A DNA stretch of 64,000 nt from Amphibacillus cookii (GCF_016908375.1 NZ_JAFBDS010000002.1:186001-250000), one strand, 5' to 3'; shown: positions 1-8,388, counted from the stretch's first letter. The notes: generated by a model from the letters alone, not told the origin. A program made the numbers and translations.

Positions 1-2
1 CC

Positions 3-569
3 CGTCACCCATCGAAATTAGCTAAAAAACATATGTATCAATTATTAAAGCCGTTGGTTGATAAGGATTGGGTGCTAGTTAGTGGGATGGCCTACGGGAT
101 TGATGGTTATGCCCACCGATTAGCTGATTATTATGGTGGAAAAACAATAGCTGTTCTTGCTGGAGGATTAGAGTATCCCTATCCACCTGGCCATTTAAAT
201 CTCTATCATCGGCTGATCGAAAATCAGTTAGTTATTTCTGAATATCCGCCGTTTGATAAACCGAAACGCTATCAATTTCCTGAACGAAATCGGTTAATAA
301 GTGGCCTAACCTTTGCGACGCTAGTCATTGAAGCCAAACATAAAAGTGGCTCTTTAATTACCGCGGATCAAGCCTTAGAGCAAGGGAAAGATGTTTTTGC
401 TGTCCCTGGAGCGATTAGTCAATCACAATCGCAAGGGTGTCATGAATTAATTCAAAACGGCGCAAAATTAGTTCAAAATACCCATGATATATTACAAGAA
501 TGGGAATTATTTAGACGAAAATGGTGTCGAATGATGTTGGAAAGCAATCAAAATCCCGCTATGGGATAA
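3..569 (+). CDS. dprA: DprA (DNA processing protein A), 3' part only
   Basis: This is the C-terminal part of DprA, the cytosolic protein that binds incoming single-stranded DNA during transformation and loads RecA. The reading frame is open from the left edge, so the start lies outside the window. The visible part begins in the Rossmann-like core: RHPS near the edge, then the VSGMAYGIDGYAH segment and the ERNRLISGL and KSGSLIT segments typical of the family. About 189 residues remain, against roughly 290-300 for full-length DprA. The last 20 or so residues are not recognisably conserved. topA follows after about 100 bases with its own promoter, as in B. subtilis. The family assignment is secure; whether the organism is competent cannot be judged from here. 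Confidence 0.93.
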   Translation, partial: RHPSKLAKKHMYQLLKPLVDKDWVLVSGMAYGIDGYAHRLADYYGGKTIAVLAGGLEYPYPPGHLNLYHRLIENQLVISEYPPFDKPKRYQFPERNRLISGLTFATLVIEAKHKSGSLITADQALEQGKDVFAVPGAISQSQSQGCHELIQNGAKLVQNTHDILQEWELFRRKWCRMMLESNQNPAMG

Positions 570-590
570 AATTTATTTACTGATAAATTT
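569..590 (+). terminator. Weak hairpin just after dprA
   Basis: A perfect 8-bp inverted repeat (AAATTTAT at 569-576, ATAAATTT at 583-590, 6-base loop) starts at the dprA stop codon. It is all A/T with no strong T-run of its own, so it is at best a weak terminator. It abuts the -35 of the topA promoter and could be regulatory instead. Confidence 0.3.
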
Positions 591-617
591 GACAAATACT
601 TAAAAAGTATTTAATAA
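589..617 (+). promoter_or_regulatory. Sigma-A-type promoter of topA with palindrome in the spacer
   Basis: TTGACA (589-594) is followed after 17 bases by TAATAA (612-617). The -35 is perfect and the -10 is weak. The spacer is almost filled by a perfect palindrome, AAATACTT-AAA-AAGTATTT (594-612), which would place a symmetric protein-binding site or a supercoiling-sensitive AT tract exactly between the promoter elements. topA starts about 60 bases further on. Confidence 0.5.
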
Positions 618-677
618 TAGTGAAGATTTATTTCATATCGTTTCAATTAAATAGAAAACCTCTTGGGAGGGAAAATG

Positions 678-2756
678 ATGGCAGATTATTTAGTAATTGT
701 TGAATCACCAGCTAAAGCAAAAACAATTGAACGCTATTTAGGCAAAAAGTATAAAGTGAAAGCTTCGATGGGACATATTCGTGATTTACCTAAAAGTCAG
801 ATGGGGGTAGATGTAGAGGACGATTACACACCGAAGTATATAACCATTAGAGGAAAAGGCCCTGTTTTAAAAGAATTAAAAACAGCAGCGAAAAAAGTAA
901 AAAAAGTATACTTAGCAGCTGACCCCGATCGCGAAGGAGAAGCGATCGCTTGGCATTTGGCGCATAGCTTAGAGATTGATGATCAATCTGATTGTCGTGT
1001 TGTTTTTAATGAGATCACTAAAGATGCTATAAAAGATTCTTTTAAACATCCACGTCGTATTAATATGGATTTAGTAGATGCTCAACAAGGTCGTCGAATT
1101 TTAGATCGTTTAGTCGGCTATAATATTAGTCCGTTACTTTGGAAAAAAGTTAAGAAAGGACTAAGTGCTGGGCGAGTTCAATCGGTCGCTGTGAAGATGA
1201 TTATAGACCGAGAAAAGGAAATTGAGGATTTTAAGCCTGAAGAATATTGGTCGATTGATGGTCAATTTTTAAAAGAGGCGGATCAATTTGAAGGATCATT
1301 TCACAGTTTAGACGGAAAGAAAGTCGATTTGCCCAATAAAGATGAAGTCGATCGTATTTTAAGTCGACTATCAAATCAATCTTTTACAGTTGATCAAGTA
1401 AAGAAGAAAGAACGTAGAAGAAATCCGGCTTTACCTTTTACGACTTCCTCATTACAGCAAGAGGCGGCTAGAAAGCTGAATTTTCGGGCAAGAAAAACAA
1501 TGATGGTTGCTCAGCAATTGTATGAAGGTATTGATTTAGGTAAAAAAGAAGGTGGAATTACAGGTTTAATTACCTATATGAGAACGGATTCCACGCGATT
1601 ATCAGAAACAGCACAATCTGAAGGTAGAAACTATATTACGGAACAATATGGTGAATCGTTTTTAGGAACAGCAAGGAAAAATAAAAATTCTGAAAAGGCC
1701 CAAGACGCACACGAGGCTGTCCGACCAACATCGGCCTTTCGCGATCCGAGCTCGTTAAAACCGATTTTATCTCGAGATCAGTATCGACTATATAAATTGA
1801 TTTGGGATCGATTTATTGCAAGTTTAATGGCGCCAGCGATCATGGACACCATGACGGTCCATTTAGTACAAAATGGTGTACAGTTTCGAGCTACCGGATC
1901 GAAAATAAAATTCAAAGGTTTTATGAAAGTTTATATTGAGGGTAATGATGATAATAAAAAAGAGACAGACAAATTATTACCAGCTTTAGAAGAAGGCATG
2001 GTCGTTAAAGCTGAGAAAATAGTGCCAAATCAACACTTTACACAGCCACCTCCAAGGTATACAGAAGCACGTTTGGTAAAAACAATGGAGGAGAAGGGGA
2101 TCGGAAGACCTTCAACCTACGCTCCTACTTTAGATACAATCCAACGAAGGGGCTATGTAACTTTAGATAACAAAAGGTTTATCCCAACTGAACTTGGTCA
2201 AATCGTTATTGAACTCGTGATTGAATTTTTCCCGGAAATTATTGATTTAGACTTTACCGCGAAGATGGAAGACGACTTAGATGCTATTGAAGAAGGAAAG
2301 ACCAATTGGGTAGAAATTATCGACCACTTCTACCAAGAGTTCGAAAAGCGTTTAGAGAAGGCTGAAAAAGAAATGGAAAAAGTTGAAATAAAAGATGAGC
2401 CTGCTGGTGAAGACTGTGAGAAATGTGGTCATGAAATGGTTTATAAAATGGGGCGTTATGGGAAGTTTATGGCATGTTCAAATTTCCCGGATTGTCGTAA
2501 CACAAAGCCGATTTTAAAAGAGATAGGCGTTGAATGCCCCAAATGCAAGAAAGGGCAGATCGTCGAACGCAAGTCGAAAAAGCGGCGAACGTTTTATGGC
2601 TGTGATCAATATCCAGACTGTGATTTTCTGTCTTGGGATAAACCTATTTCACGTCCATGTCCTAAGTGTAATGAAATGCTTGTAGAGAAAAAAGTCAAGA
2701 AAGGGATGCAAATCCAGTGTTCATCTTGTGATTATAAAGAAGAACCACAAAAGTAA
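678..2756 (+). CDS. topA: DNA topoisomerase I
   Basis: Type IA topoisomerase that relaxes negative supercoils by nicking one strand through a tyrosine adduct. The N-terminal Toprim domain is plain ([16 protein letters not shown] at the very start, then [14 protein letters not shown] near residue 87), and the active-site segment [10 protein letters not shown] is present. The C-terminus carries three four-cysteine zinc ribbons of the kind seen in Bacillus TopA. Total length is about 692 residues, close to the B. subtilis 691. The ATG at 678 is preferred because GGGAGGG lies about seven bases upstream and the protein then starts [11 protein letters not shown] as in relatives. An ATG at 675 and a TTG at 663 in the same frame are too near the ribosome site. 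xerC lies about 720 bases downstream without the usual trmFO between. Confidence 0.97.
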   Translation: MADYLVIVESPAKAKTIERYLGKKYKVKASMGHIRDLPKSQMGVDVEDDYTPKYITIRGKGPVLKELKTAAKKVKKVYLAADPDREGEAIAWHLAHSLEIDDQSDCRVVFNEITKDAIKDSFKHPRRINMDLVDAQQGRRILDRLVGYNISPLLWKKVKKGLSAGRVQSVAVKMIIDREKEIEDFKPEEYWSIDGQFLKEADQFEGSFHSLDGKKVDLPNKDEVDRILSRLSNQSFTVDQVKKKERRRNPALPFTTSSLQQEAARKLNFRARKTMMVAQQLYEGIDLGKKEGGITGLITYMRTDSTRLSETAQSEGRNYITEQYGESFLGTARKNKNSEKAQDAHEAVRPTSAFRDPSSLKPILSRDQYRLYKLIWDRFIASLMAPAIMDTMTVHLVQNGVQFRATGSKIKFKGFMKVYIEGNDDNKKETDKLLPALEEGMVVKAEKIVPNQHFTQPPPRYTEARLVKTMEEKGIGRPSTYAPTLDTIQRRGYVTLDNKRFIPTELGQIVIELVIEFFPEIIDLDFTAKMEDDLDAIEEGKTNWVEIIDHFYQEFEKRLEKAEKEMEKVEIKDEPAGEDCEKCGHEMVYKMGRYGKFMACSNFPDCRNTKPILKEIGVECPKCKKGQIVERKSKKRRTFYGCDQYPDCDFLSWDKPISRPCPKCNEMLVEKKVKKGMQIQCSSCDYKEEPQK

Positions 2757-2765
2757 TTGAAATAG

Positions 2766-2809
2766 AACTGTGCAATTGGGGTCGGTACCCTTTTGTGCAG
2801 TTTTTATTT
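2766..2809 (+). terminator. Terminator of topA
   Basis: Stem arms 2766-2780 (starting AACTGTGCAA, ending GGG) and 2788-2802 pair over 13 positions with two G-T wobbles and a small T-T internal loop. A T-rich tail (TTTTTATTT) follows directly. It lies ten bases past the topA stop. Confidence 0.8.
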
Positions 2810-2821
2810 GGTTGTATACTA

Positions 2822-3178
2822 TTTGACGTTAGTGAAGGGAATTCCCCATTTCATGCGTTTGTGAAATGGGGGGGTAGACTTTCGTTAACGTCATTTCTAT
2901 TTCTCTAACTATAGAAATGGGTTCAGTCATCCAGTGATTCGCTTTCCGCAGGCACGGCTTCAGCTCGTGCTATTCCTGCAGGAGTCTCATCACTTCCTGA
3001 CCGAACCCGTATGAATTTACATGTAGATAGACATTCAAATTAAGTTAAGATCTATTGAATCGAAATCAGCCCAAAATGCACCTAACCAATCAAACATTCA
3101 AGCAGCATAATCCGACTTGAATATTTGTGAAATTCATCTATAAAATTGACGGCAAAATTCTCACCAACGTCATTTGAC
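2822..3178. repeat. Composite dispersed-type repeat with inverted ends
   Basis: The left end TGACGTTAGTGAA (2824-2836) and right end TTCTCACCAACGTCA (3158-3172) are imperfect inverted copies of each other, and ATTTGAC occurs at both outer edges (2821-2827 and 3172-3178). Inside are three nested units. First, TGACGTTA to TAACGTCA (2824-2894), enclosing CCCCATTTCA and TGAAATGGGG. Second, ATTTCTAT and ATAGAAAT (2893-2918). Third, a 90-base unit at 2919-3008 with 11-bp ends GGGTTCAGTCA and TGACCGAACCC (one mismatch), which encloses the module TTCCGCAGG.ACGGCTTCAGCT. No protein is encoded. Similar GC-richer modules recur between genes of Bacillaceae as far as I recall. This looks like a MITE-like or REP-like element rather than an IS. 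Confidence 0.6.
2919..3008. repeat. 90-base palindromic repeat unit, short form
   Basis: The unit is bounded by 11-bp inverted ends. Its core folds: GCACG (2952-2956) pairs with CGTGC (2966-2970), and CCGCAGG (2946-2952) pairs with CCTGCAGG (2975-2982) with one bulge. Its two halves match the longer module at 61,467-61,568, but the middle part is missing, exactly as if deleted between two copies of CTTCAGCT. Confidence 0.65.
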
Positions 3179-3238
3179 AAAGAACCTTTTATTTTATTGT
3201 TTTATTTTAAGATAGAAAAATTAAGTAGATAGATGAAA

Positions 3239-3273
3239 TTTAAAGTGGGGCATTACTTGTACGCTACTTTAAA
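3239..3273. promoter_or_regulatory. Palindrome upstream of the xerC promoter
   Basis: TTTAAAGT (3239-3246) and ACTTTAAA (3266-3273) form a perfect 8-bp inverted repeat with a 19-base loop. The second arm ends 18 bases before the -35 of the xerC-operon promoter. The position suits an operator, but no regulator can be named. Confidence 0.35.
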
Positions 3274-3291
3274 GGTGACTAGGTTTATTTG

Positions 3292-3320
3292 TTGACATAG
3301 ACAAATAATAACGATATACT
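3292..3320 (+). promoter_or_regulatory. Sigma-A-type promoter of xerC-hslV-hslU-codY
   Basis: TTGACA (3292-3297), a 17-base spacer, then TATACT (3315-3320) form a near-consensus sigma-A promoter. Transcription would start near 3327 and leave a leader of about 150 bases before xerC. That leader holds an inverted repeat TATCATA/TATGATA (around 3398 and 3434) and a second TTGACA (3344) that lacks a well-spaced -10. Confidence 0.7.
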
Positions 3321-3474
3321 TTCCTGTTGGTAAGTATATTCGCTTGACATGTATTGATTATGCTAAAATCACAATCAAGAAAGGATTCAGAACTTTATCA
3401 TAATTCGGTAAATGAGTTGCGTTAATTTCCATAATATGATACGGTTTAATCGCCTACTATAATGAGGTGAAATA

Positions 3475-4386
3475 GTGACAATATATGATTCGATTGAAAA
3501 ACAATTTTCTTTGTATTTACAAATTGAAAAGAATGCTTCACCAAATACATTAATAAATTATAAACAAGATTTAAATAATTTTTTTCAATTTTTACACAAA
3601 GAACAAATGAATGGATTAAACGAGGTAGATGATCGTGTTGTACGACTCTTTTTAACTTATTTATATGATCAAAAGCTTAGTCGAAAAAGTGTTGCACGTA
3701 AGATTTCAAGTTTGAGAACGTTTTACCGATATTTAGAACGTGAAGAGATTGTAGAAAACAACCCGTTTTTGACAATAGCTTTACCTAAAGCGGAACAATC
3801 ATTACCTCACTTTCTTTATAAAGAAGAGTTAGCGCAGCTTTTTATGGCTAGTGATTTGTCATCGCCATTGGGACAACGAAATCAAGCGCTACTAGAATTA
3901 ATGTATGCTACAGGTATCCGTGTCAGTGAGTGCCAACGTTTAACTATTGATGCACTCGATTTCTCTTTACAAACCGTCCTTGTCTATGGGAAGGGGAGGA
4001 AAGAGCGTTATGTTCCGTTTGGGACTTTTGCAGCTACAGCATTGCAACAATACATATCCGAAGGCAGAAAGCAATTATTAACTAAAAGCAACCTAGATAG
4101 CTCGGCTATTTTTTTAAATGCTAAAGGAACACCGCTAACGGATAGAGGTATCCGTTTTATTTTAAATAAGATCGTTGAAGATGCTGCATTAACCATTCAT
4201 ATTCATCCACACGCTCTGCGTCATACGTTTGCTACGCATCTATTAAATGAAGGGGCTGATTTGAGAAGCGTGCAAGAGCTGTTAGGTCATGACCATCTTT
4301 CGTCAACCCAAATATATACCCATGTGACGAAAGATCGCTTAAAAGAAGTTTATATGAAAAATCACCCTCGAGCAAAGAAACGATAA
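3475..4386 (+). CDS. xerC: Site-specific tyrosine recombinase XerC (CodV)
   Basis: Chromosome dimer resolution recombinase acting with XerD at dif. The N-terminal SAM-like core-binding domain covers about residues 1-90. The catalytic domain follows with all expected residues: R149 (ATGIRVSE), K173 (YGKGRKER), H246 and R249 in HPHALRH, H272 (LGHDHLSS) and the nucleophile Y281 (QIYTHV). Length is 303 residues, against 304 for B. subtilis CodV. The GTG at 3475 is chosen because GAGGTGA sits just upstream and no earlier start fits. It heads an operon with hslV, hslU and codY, as in B. subtilis. Confidence 0.96.
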   Translation: MTIYDSIEKQFSLYLQIEKNASPNTLINYKQDLNNFFQFLHKEQMNGLNEVDDRVVRLFLTYLYDQKLSRKSVARKISSLRTFYRYLEREEIVENNPFLTIALPKAEQSLPHFLYKEELAQLFMASDLSSPLGQRNQALLELMYATGIRVSECQRLTIDALDFSLQTVLVYGKGRKERYVPFGTFAATALQQYISEGRKQLLTKSNLDSSAIFLNAKGTPLTDRGIRFILNKIVEDAALTIHIHPHALRHTFATHLLNEGADLRSVQELLGHDHLSSTQIYTHVTKDRLKEVYMKNHPRAKKR

Positions 4387-4406
4387 TTAAGTAATGAGGT
4401 GAATGT

Positions 4407-4952
4407 ATGGAAACACAATTTCATGCGACAACAATTTTTGCTACTCACCATCAGGGCAAATGTGCGATGAGTGGGGATGGCCAAGTTACTATGGGAAACG
4501 CCGTTGTTATGAAACATAAGGCCAAGAAAGTCCGAAAGCTGTTTAGAGGTCAAGTTCTTGCTGGATTTGCAGGTTCTGTGGCTGATGCCTTCACCCTATT
4601 TGAAAAATTCGAAGCAAAACTGGAAGCGTTTAATGGCAATTTAGAACGATCTGCGGTTGAGCTTGCTAAAGAATGGCGTAGTGATAAAACACTCCGTAAG
4701 TTAGAAGCGATGTTAATCGTTATGAACAAAGAAACGCTTTTGTTGGTATCAGGGACCGGTGAAGTTATTGAACCTGATGATGGTATATTGGCGATTGGTT
4801 CAGGGGGACAGTATGCTTTAGCAGCTGGTAGGGCATTAAAGCGTTACAGTCCGGATAAAACAGCAGCTGAAATTGCTAGAGCAGCTTTAGAAATAGCCGG
4901 TGAAATTTGTGTGTTTACGAATGATCAAATAGTTTTAGAAACACTCGATTAA
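4407..4952 (+). CDS. hslV: HslV/ClpQ (CodW) peptidase subunit
   Basis: Proteolytic dodecamer subunit of the ATP-dependent HslUV (ClpYQ) protease in the cytosol. The [25 protein letters not shown] and [16 protein letters not shown] segments are diagnostic, and 181 residues is the normal length. B. subtilis CodW is known to use an N-terminal serine (MSSFHATT). Here the protein starts METQFHATT, so no serine is at position 2, and the candidate nucleophile is Thr8 of the HATTIF segment, the residue equivalent to Thr1 of classical HslV. ATG 4407 follows AATGAGGTGA at a good distance. hslU follows seven bases on, within one transcript. Confidence 0.96.
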   Translation: METQFHATTIFATHHQGKCAMSGDGQVTMGNAVVMKHKAKKVRKLFRGQVLAGFAGSVADAFTLFEKFEAKLEAFNGNLERSAVELAKEWRSDKTLRKLEAMLIVMNKETLLLVSGTGEVIEPDDGILAIGSGGQYALAAGRALKRYSPDKTAAEIARAALEIAGEICVFTNDQIVLETLD

Positions 4953-4973
4953 GTCGTATTGGAGGTGGAGGGG

Positions 4974-6374
4974 TTGAAAGCAGATCTTTCACCCAAAGAA
5001 ATTGTTAAAGAATTAGATCGATATATTATTGGGCAGAAACAAGCTAAGAAGTCTGTTGCTATCGCCTTAAGAAATCGAGTCAGACGAATGAAATTAGAAG
5101 AAAAAATGAGAGATGAAATTGTCCCCAAAAACATCTTGATGATTGGACCTACAGGTGTTGGTAAAACGGAAATTGCAAGGCGACTTGCTAAATTGGTTGG
5201 TGCCCCTTTTGTTAAGGTGGAGGCAACAAAATTTACTGAAGTCGGTTATGTCGGACGTGATGTTGAATCGATGATTAGAGATCTAGTTGAAATGGCGATT
5301 CGAATGGTTAAACAAGAAAAGATGAAAGAAGTCCAGTTAAAAGCTGAGGAGCAGGCAAACGAAAAGCTAGTAAAATTACTTGTTCCAATAGTAAAGAAGC
5401 AGCAGAACCATATAAAAAACCCATTTGAAGTCTTCTTTCCACAAAACGATCAAGGTGAAGACAGTGACGATCAGTCGCAAGTAGATGAGGAAAAGCTTCA
5501 AAAAAGGAAGCAACTCGCCCACCAGCTTGCTCTTGGTGAACTTGAAGATACCATGGTGACGATTGAAGTAGAAGAGCAACAAAACAACACGATGTTTGAT
5601 ATGATGCAAGGATCAGGCATGGAGCAAATGGGTATTAACATGCAAGATATGTTTGGGCAATTTATGCCGAGGAAAACAAAGAAACGAAAATTGCCGGTGA
5701 GTGAAGCACGCAAAGTATTATCACAGCAAGAAGCACAAAAGTTAATTGATATGGATGAAGTTGCGCAGATTGCCTTAGATCGCGTTGAGCAATCTGGGAT
5801 GGTGTTTATTGATGAAATAGATAAAGTAGCGGGTAAAAGTGATCATCAAACAAATGTATCTCGTGAAGGGGTTCAGCGTGATATTTTGCCGATTATCGAA
5901 GGTTCAACCATTGTAACGAAGTATGGTGCGGTGAAGACAGATCATATTTTATTTATAGCAGCAGGAGCTTTTCATATGGCGAAGCCTTCTGATTTAATCC
6001 CTGAACTTCAAGGACGTTTTCCAATTAGAGTCGAATTAGAGAAGTTATCCGTTGATGATTTCAAACGTATATTAATGGAGCCATCGAATGCCTTACTTAA
6101 ACAATATCAGGCCTTATTAAAAACAGAAGACGTTCAAGTCGATTTCACTGACGAAGCCATTGTAAGAATAGCAGAAGTGGCCTTTCAAGTTAACCAAGAG
6201 ACAGATAATATTGGAGCGAGAAGACTTCATACGATACTGGAAAAGTTATTAGAAGATCTATCGTTTGAAGCTAATGATATTACCATGCCATCAATTGAGA
6301 TTACACCACAGTATGTAGACGAAAAGTTAAGTTCAATTGCAAAAAATAAAGATTTAAGTCAATATATATTATAG
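4974..6374 (+). CDS. hslU: HslU/ClpY ATPase subunit
   Basis: AAA+ unfoldase that feeds substrates to HslV. Walker [10 protein letters not shown] lies near residue 60, the pore and neighbouring segment EVGYVGRD follows, then a variable charged I-domain (about 115-245), Walker B VFIDEIDK, sensor segment [12 protein letters not shown], and the C-terminal DLSQYIL tail that docks into HslV. About 466 residues, as in B. subtilis. The TTG at 4974 gives a protein starting [14 protein letters not shown] and lies eight bases after GGAGG. The earlier in-frame TTG (4959) and GTG (4965) overlap the ribosome site and are unlikely. Confidence 0.95.
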   Translation: MKADLSPKEIVKELDRYIIGQKQAKKSVAIALRNRVRRMKLEEKMRDEIVPKNILMIGPTGVGKTEIARRLAKLVGAPFVKVEATKFTEVGYVGRDVESMIRDLVEMAIRMVKQEKMKEVQLKAEEQANEKLVKLLVPIVKKQQNHIKNPFEVFFPQNDQGEDSDDQSQVDEEKLQKRKQLAHQLALGELEDTMVTIEVEEQQNNTMFDMMQGSGMEQMGINMQDMFGQFMPRKTKKRKLPVSEARKVLSQQEAQKLIDMDEVAQIALDRVEQSGMVFIDEIDKVAGKSDHQTNVSREGVQRDILPIIEGSTIVTKYGAVKTDHILFIAAGAFHMAKPSDLIPELQGRFPIRVELEKLSVDDFKRILMEPSNALLKQYQALLKTEDVQVDFTDEAIVRIAEVAFQVNQETDNIGARRLHTILEKLLEDLSFEANDITMPSIEITPQYVDEKLSSIAKNKDLSQYIL

Positions 6375-6402
6375 CTATAGTTATCACGAATGGAGGAATA
6401 AC

Positions 6403-7188
6403 ATGGAGTTATTAGATCGTGCAAGAAAAATAAATTCAATTTTACAAGGGACCACAAGTAAATCTGTAAACTTTAATGAAATGGCAGTCACATTGCAGGA
6501 GATTATGGCTGCTAACATATTTGTTGTAAGCCGAAGAGGCAAACTACTTGGTTTTTCAATTAATCAACAGATAGAGAATGCACGAATGAAAGCAATGCTA
6601 GAGGAAAGGCAATTTCCAGAAGCCTACACAGAAAGTTTGTTTAACATTCAGGATACGACTTCAAATATTGATATAGATAGCCCATATACGGCCTTTCCAA
6701 TAGAGAATAAGGATTTATTTAAAGATGGGTTAACAACGATTGTCCCTATTATTGGTGGAGGAGAACGGTTAGGAACTTTAATTCTTAGTCGTTTAAATGC
6801 AGACTTTAACAATGATGATTTGTTATTAGCAGAGTACGGTGCTACAGTAGTGGGTATGGAGATTCTACATGAAAAAACGGAAGCAATAGAGAAAGAAGCA
6901 CGGTCTAAAGCTGTTGTTCAAATGGCGATTAGCTCGCTCTCTTATAGTGAACTCGAGGCTATTGAGCATATATTTGCTGAACTAGATGGCAAAGAAGGAT
7001 TGTTAGTAGCAAGTAAAATTGCTGATCGGGTAGGGATTACACGTTCGGTAATCGTTAATGCCCTTAGGAAGCTTGAAAGTGCTGGTGTTATTGAATCTCG
7101 ATCATTGGGCATGAAAGGAACATATATTAAAGTATTAAACAGTAAATTTCTTATGGAATTACAAAAATTAAAGACAAATAATGATTAA
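6403..7188 (+). CDS. codY: Global transcriptional regulator CodY
   Basis: GTP- and branched-chain amino acid-sensing DNA-binding regulator that represses nitrogen, motility and competence genes in rich conditions. It has an N-terminal GAF domain (about 1-155) and a C-terminal winged helix-turn-helix ([20 protein letters not shown], about 204-223). Length is 261 residues (B. subtilis 259). ATG 6403 follows GGAGGAATAAC. It is the last gene of the xerC operon and has its own strong terminator. B. subtilis CodY is known to repress the fla/che promoter, and that promoter lies about 700 bases downstream here. Confidence 0.97.
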   Translation: MELLDRARKINSILQGTTSKSVNFNEMAVTLQEIMAANIFVVSRRGKLLGFSINQQIENARMKAMLEERQFPEAYTESLFNIQDTTSNIDIDSPYTAFPIENKDLFKDGLTTIVPIIGGGERLGTLILSRLNADFNNDDLLLAEYGATVVGMEILHEKTEAIEKEARSKAVVQMAISSLSYSELEAIEHIFAELDGKEGLLVASKIADRVGITRSVIVNALRKLESAGVIESRSLGMKGTYIKVLNSKFLMELQKLKTNND

Positions 7189-7226
7189 AAAGACTTTGCA
7201 TGAGAATTCATGCAAGTCTTTTTTTT
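7189..7226 (+). terminator. Terminator of codY
   Basis: A 14-bp stem with one bulged T (arms 7189-7203 and 7208-7221, loop GAAT) is followed by a T-run reaching 7226. It starts right after the codY stop. Confidence 0.92.
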
Positions 7227-7311
7227 AGTTTTTAAAAAACATAAACAAAAGAGATGGTGTCAATTAAAATTACACAACTAAATTTGATAGCAAATGATAA
7301 GTTCTTAAATT

Positions 7312-7340
7312 GGCATTGCGACAATAGCAATGCCGTTTTT
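7312..7340 (+). terminator. Orphan intrinsic terminator
   Basis: A perfect 8-bp stem (GGCATTGC 7312-7319, GCAATGCC 7327-7334, 7-base loop) is followed by GTTTTT. The codY terminator lies about 90 bases upstream, so this one would end a separate short transcript, or it is a relic of a lost gene. Confidence 0.65.
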
Positions 7341-7560
7341 GGGTGTTATAAAGGTTAAGGTACTCATCTTTAAATGAACATTTTAAAAGCTTGTAACAAC
7401 AAATAAAACTTATAACTTCGTTGGGAGCTAATCATGCATGGATAATAGTTATAGATTCATCTACAAAACACGACAATATCGGACAATAACACTAAGTATT
7501 TTTTTCTAGGAAACAAGTTCCATATAATCGGCTTACTCATTCAAGAATGGTTGAATTTAT

Positions 7561-7596
7561 CAAGTAAATACACTGCTATACCCAAGTATTTACTTG
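7561..7596. repeat. Perfect 11-bp inverted repeat
   Basis: CAAGTAAATAC (7561-7571) and GTATTTACTTG (7586-7596) are exact inverted copies with a 14-base loop. No T-run follows, so it is not a normal terminator. Confidence 0.6.
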
Positions 7597-7913
7597 AAAC
7601 CGTTATTATATAGGACATTTTGATCAAAAAAACAAAAATGATTCATAGGTCCTATTAATAATGAATAATAGTCAACAGTTGGAAGTAAGCTGTGTCCTTT
7701 GTTTCACTAAACATTTTTAAATTCAGTATAGATTTTTGCTGCGGAATATTGAGTAAAGGCCCATATGACAAGAAGTTTGTGTGATAATAATCATATGTAA
7801 TTCATTAATACAATCAGAGCTCCGATTCCAAACTAATTGAAAAGATTTAGTACGATAGTATCAAATTGCATGAAATAGGTCTGTAACTTTAGTCAGAATA
7901 TCTCAAAACAGCG

Positions 7914-7942
7914 TAGACAGGTGCATTGTTTTACAATACAAT
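7914..7942 (+). promoter_or_regulatory. Sigma-A-type promoter of the fla/che operon
   Basis: TAGACA (7914-7919), a 17-base spacer and TACAAT (7937-7942) lie about 50 bases before flgB. This fits the sigma-A fla/che promoter known in B. subtilis. I found no clear sigma-D element (TAAA-N15-GCCGATAT) and no good CodY box (AATTTTCWGAAAATT) next to it. Confidence 0.65.
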
Positions 7943-7993
7943 GACAATTAGATTACGAAAAAAATGTAGAAGAACAGTAAAGGAGGTTGCTTT

Positions 7994-8386
7994 ATGTCAA
8001 TATTTGGAGCTTCAGTCAACAATATTCAACACGGTTTAGATTACGCAATGGCAAAAAACCAAACGATAAACAATAATATTGCGAACGTTGACACTGCCAA
8101 TTATAAAGCTAAAGATGTTCAGTTTAAAAGTCTACTAGAGCAACAAACAGCGGAAAACTTCCAAGCGAAGCGAACTCATCCTCAGCACATAGACTTCGGT
8201 AATGCTTCACAAGGATTTCGCGTAACTACTAATCAGAATACCCAATATAATCATAATGGGAACAATGTTGATATTGACAAAGAAATGACAGAGTTAGCAA
8301 ATAACCAAATTTACTATCAAGCGCTCATTGATCGGTTAAACGGCGATTTTGGTAACTTACAAAATGTTATACGTGGAGGGCGTTAA
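7994..8386 (+). CDS. flgB: Flagellar proximal rod protein FlgB
   Basis: Rod protein of the basal body, exported by the flagellar secretion system. The N-terminal rod/hook signature is present (NNNIANVDTANYKAKDV, about residues 26-42), and the C-terminal half is a short helix-rich tail. 130 residues, matching FlgB. ATG 7994 follows AAAGGAGG at an ideal distance. It is the first gene of the motility operon; flgC begins three bases after its stop. Confidence 0.95.
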   Translation: MSIFGASVNNIQHGLDYAMAKNQTINNNIANVDTANYKAKDVQFKSLLEQQTAENFQAKRTHPQHIDFGNASQGFRVTTNQNTQYNHNGNNVDIDKEMTELANNQIYYQALIDRLNGDFGNLQNVIRGGR

Positions 8387-8388
8387 TT

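Larger units (their letters stand above)
2757..3474. other. Gene-free gap where trmFO would normally be
   Basis: In B. subtilis and many relatives trmFO (gid), the folate-dependent tRNA U54 methyltransferase, lies between topA and xerC. No reading frame or fragment of it is seen here. The gap holds the topA terminator, a composite repeat with nested inverted repeats (2822-3178), and the xerC promoter region. Whether trmFO sits elsewhere in the genome cannot be told. Confidence 0.8.
7227..7993. other. Gene-free gap between codY and the motility operon
   Basis: No plausible gene lies here on either strand. It holds an orphan intrinsic terminator (7312-7340), inverted repeats TATAACT/AGTTATA (about 7410-7453), CAAGTAAATAC/GTATTTACTTG (7561-7596) and ATAGGAC/GTCCTAT (7610-7655), and finally the fla/che promoter (7914-7942). 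As I recall, the B. subtilis gap is far shorter, so most of this is extra sequence of unknown origin. Confidence 0.7.

Noticed and set aside
3344-3369. Second promoter for xerC (TTGACA and TAAAAT)
   Set aside because: The spacer is only 14 bases, too short for sigma-A; the upstream pair at 3292-3320 is better.
7715-7735. Possible CodY box upstream of the fla/che promoter
   Set aside because: The best match has about nine of fifteen positions, which is near background in AT-rich DNA.
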